A stretch of 64,000 nucleotides of DNA, taken from NCBI GenBank assembly GCA_024426085.1, contig CP087974.1:2170001-2234000 (forward strand). Reading direction: 5' to 3'. This DNA comes from Rhizobium sp. RCAM05350. Lineage in GTDB: Bacteria; Pseudomonadota; Alphaproteobacteria; Rhizobiales; Rhizobiaceae. Positions within the stretch are counted from its first letter, which is position 1. Each line of letters begins with the position of its first letter. Below are positions 62,718 to 64,000 of the stretch, piece after piece. The notes under the pieces are model-generated. The model searched no databases. It was not told the DNA's origin and saw nothing but the letters and a program-made list of their open reading frames with translations. A program made the translations under genes and the position numbers.

Positions 62718-63983
62718 CTACTGCTGCGGCATCTGGAAGGTGAAGCGGGTTTCGTCCTGTGTCGATGTGACCTGAAGCGTACCCTTGTGCGCCTTGGCGA
62801 TTTCCGAGGCGATATAGAGCCCGAGGCCGAGACCCTGCAGGTTCGCTTTGGCCGAAGCGCGTACGAACGGCTTGAACAGGTCCTTGACTACCGCGTCGGG
62901 GATCGGTTCGCCGGCATTGGTCACAGTCAGCTCGGAAACGGCCGCCTGCTGTCGCCGAACGCACCGTGATCGGCCTCGCCGGATCGCCATGCGTCAGCGC
63001 ATTGGCCAAAAGGTTCGACAGCAATTGTCCGATCCGGCCCTCGTCGCAACGCACCAGCACCTCCGTCAGGTCAGCCTCGATCCGCCGGCCTGGATTGGCC
63101 ATCGTCAGTTCAGCGATCACCTGCTCCATGACCGGCCTAAGCGGCACGCGGTCCGCCTGCTCGATGGCAATGCCACCGCCGAGCCGGCCGCGGGCAAAGT
63201 CGAGCACATTGTCGATCAGGCCCGACATGCGCGAAATGCTGCTCTGCATCAGCCCGAGCACCGTCTTGCCCTTGTCGTCGACCACCGAGCGCTGCAGCAT
63301 CCGCGTACCGGCATCCAGCGAGGCCAGCGGATTGCGCAGATCATGGCCGAGCACCGCGATGAACTGCTCGCGCAGCTCGCTGCTCTGCCGCTCCTGGTCG
63401 ATCCGGTCGTGGGCGTCGAGGTGGAAGGCGATCAGATTGGCAAACAGCTGGAACATGCCGGCGATTTCCGGCGTGTTCAGTTTGCGCGGCACTGTATCGA
63501 TGGCGCAGAGCGTGCCGAAGAAGGAGCCGTCAGCCAGCGTGATCGGCACAGAGATATACTCTGCAAGCCATAGATCGCCGGCGTGTGGTGGCCGGAATAG
63601 GCCGGATCCTCGGAAACATTGTCGATGATGACAGCCTGACGGTGATCGCGGATCTCGTTGCAGATCGTCGTCTCGATCTTCAGCTCGCCGCCCGGTTCCA
63701 GTCCGAAGGCCAGATTATCCAGAACACCGCAGGCGATCCAGCGATCGGCCGTGACCCGCGCCACCGCCGCAAAACGCATGCCAGTTGTCTTGCAGACCAC
63801 ATCGAGAATGGTCGGCACGGCGCTGATCTGTGCGATCGCATCGACGGCGGCGGCAGGGTTGTCGTTCAATGCATTTCTTTCGAGAGGCGATGTGCAAAGC
63901 ACGTACCTCTTTCTCGGCGGAATGCTCCTCAGATGCAAGTCGGATGATGGTAGCGACACCGCAAACGGCGTCGCTACCATCAT
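62718..63983 (-). CDS. GAF-domain sensor histidine kinase, two frameshifts
   Basis: About 421 aa, soluble. A GAF domain (VDAIAQISAVPTILDVVCKT through DGSFFGTLCAIDTVPRK) precedes a HisKA domain with the phospho-acceptor in FIAVLGHDLRNPLASLDAG and a HATPase domain (LLSNLLANALTHGDPARP, GLGLGLYIASEIAKAHKGT). Frames change near 63570 and 62960. The start is uncertain: 63983 is the furthest ATG in the window, but internal starts nearer MNDNPAAAVD-like sequence are possible. No response regulator is visible; it converges on dapD-DUF805. Confidence 0.85.
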
Positions 63984-64000
63984 GCCTTCGGTTCGAACGG

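Overview
The window reads as a high-GC alphaproteobacterial chromosome, most likely Rhizobiaceae (Rhizobium/Agrobacterium/Sinorhizobium relatives). The evidence is an Frc-type fructose ABC system with its ROK regulator, the rpmH-rnpA-yidC-engB-argB gene set, a short trifunctional-less PutA, a chemoreceptor ending in NWEEF, and composite palindromic repeats typical of rhizobial intergenic DNA. There is no phage, transposase, integrase or CRISPR array.

Layout. 1-5.9 kb: 3' end of an acyl-CoA ligase, pgi, an unknown lipoprotein, a DUF2975/XRE pair, a DUF6894 protein, and a LysR regulator divergent from a monooxygenase-like protein. 5.9-11.4 kb: a family-4 glycosyltransferase behind a candidate PHO box, then a large RTX (calcium-binding nonapeptide) secreted protein lying between a decayed copy of the fructokinase 3' end and fructokinase itself. 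11.5-20.3 kb: pyrE, a VOC protein, pyrC, then frcK-frcA-frcC-frcB (minus) divergent from frcR-fucU (plus), and a DoxX protein. 20.6-26.4 kb: a Crp/Fnr regulator, CHASE2 adenylate cyclase, FecR-domain protein, Sel1-repeat protein with a 19-threonine tract, a metallophosphoesterase and a YkgJ protein. 26.6-32.8 kb: putA, yigZ, an aldo/keto reductase and a small unknown gene. 32.9-39.1 kb: a tRNA-Arg, a histidine kinase, a membrane-domain/FAD-disulfide oxidoreductase fusion and a chemoreceptor. 39.3-51.7 kb: the rpmH-rnpA-yidC-engB-argB backbone, interrupted by two accessory blocks (LysR/transporter/tautomerase genes, and a sigma/anti-sigma/fasciclin/msrB block). 51.8-64 kb: a PEP-mutase-like gene with ada, a transporter, a methyltransferase, a HAD nucleotidase, an EF-hand protein, PepSY and DUF2946 proteins, a LOG protein, dapD, DUF805 and a GAF histidine kinase.

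The dominant oddity is that about two thirds of the protein genes, including indispensable ones (pgi, rpmH, rnpA, pyrE, argB, dapD), are split by single-base indels, roughly 75-80 in 64 kb, and the only tRNA has an 8-nt anticodon loop. Protein similarity continues smoothly across each junction and internal stops from substitutions are not apparent, so I read these as sequence or assembly errors rather than decay. Interrupted genes are therefore given as single CDS features spanning all their frames, with junction positions noted.

Functional themes: fructose uptake and its control (frcBCAK, frcR, fucU, frk); pyrimidine synthesis (pyrE, pyrC); a possible cAMP module (Crp, CHASE2 cyclase, FecR, phosphodiesterase); proline catabolism (putA); membrane protein biogenesis (rnpA/yidC/engB); and an envelope-stress module resembling SigK-RskA-fasciclin. 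I did not find a convincing wholly new system. The most unusual items are the fructokinase-end duplication flanking the RTX gene, the VTT-oxidoreductase fusion, the sigma/fasciclin/msrB block and the mosaic palindromic repeats.
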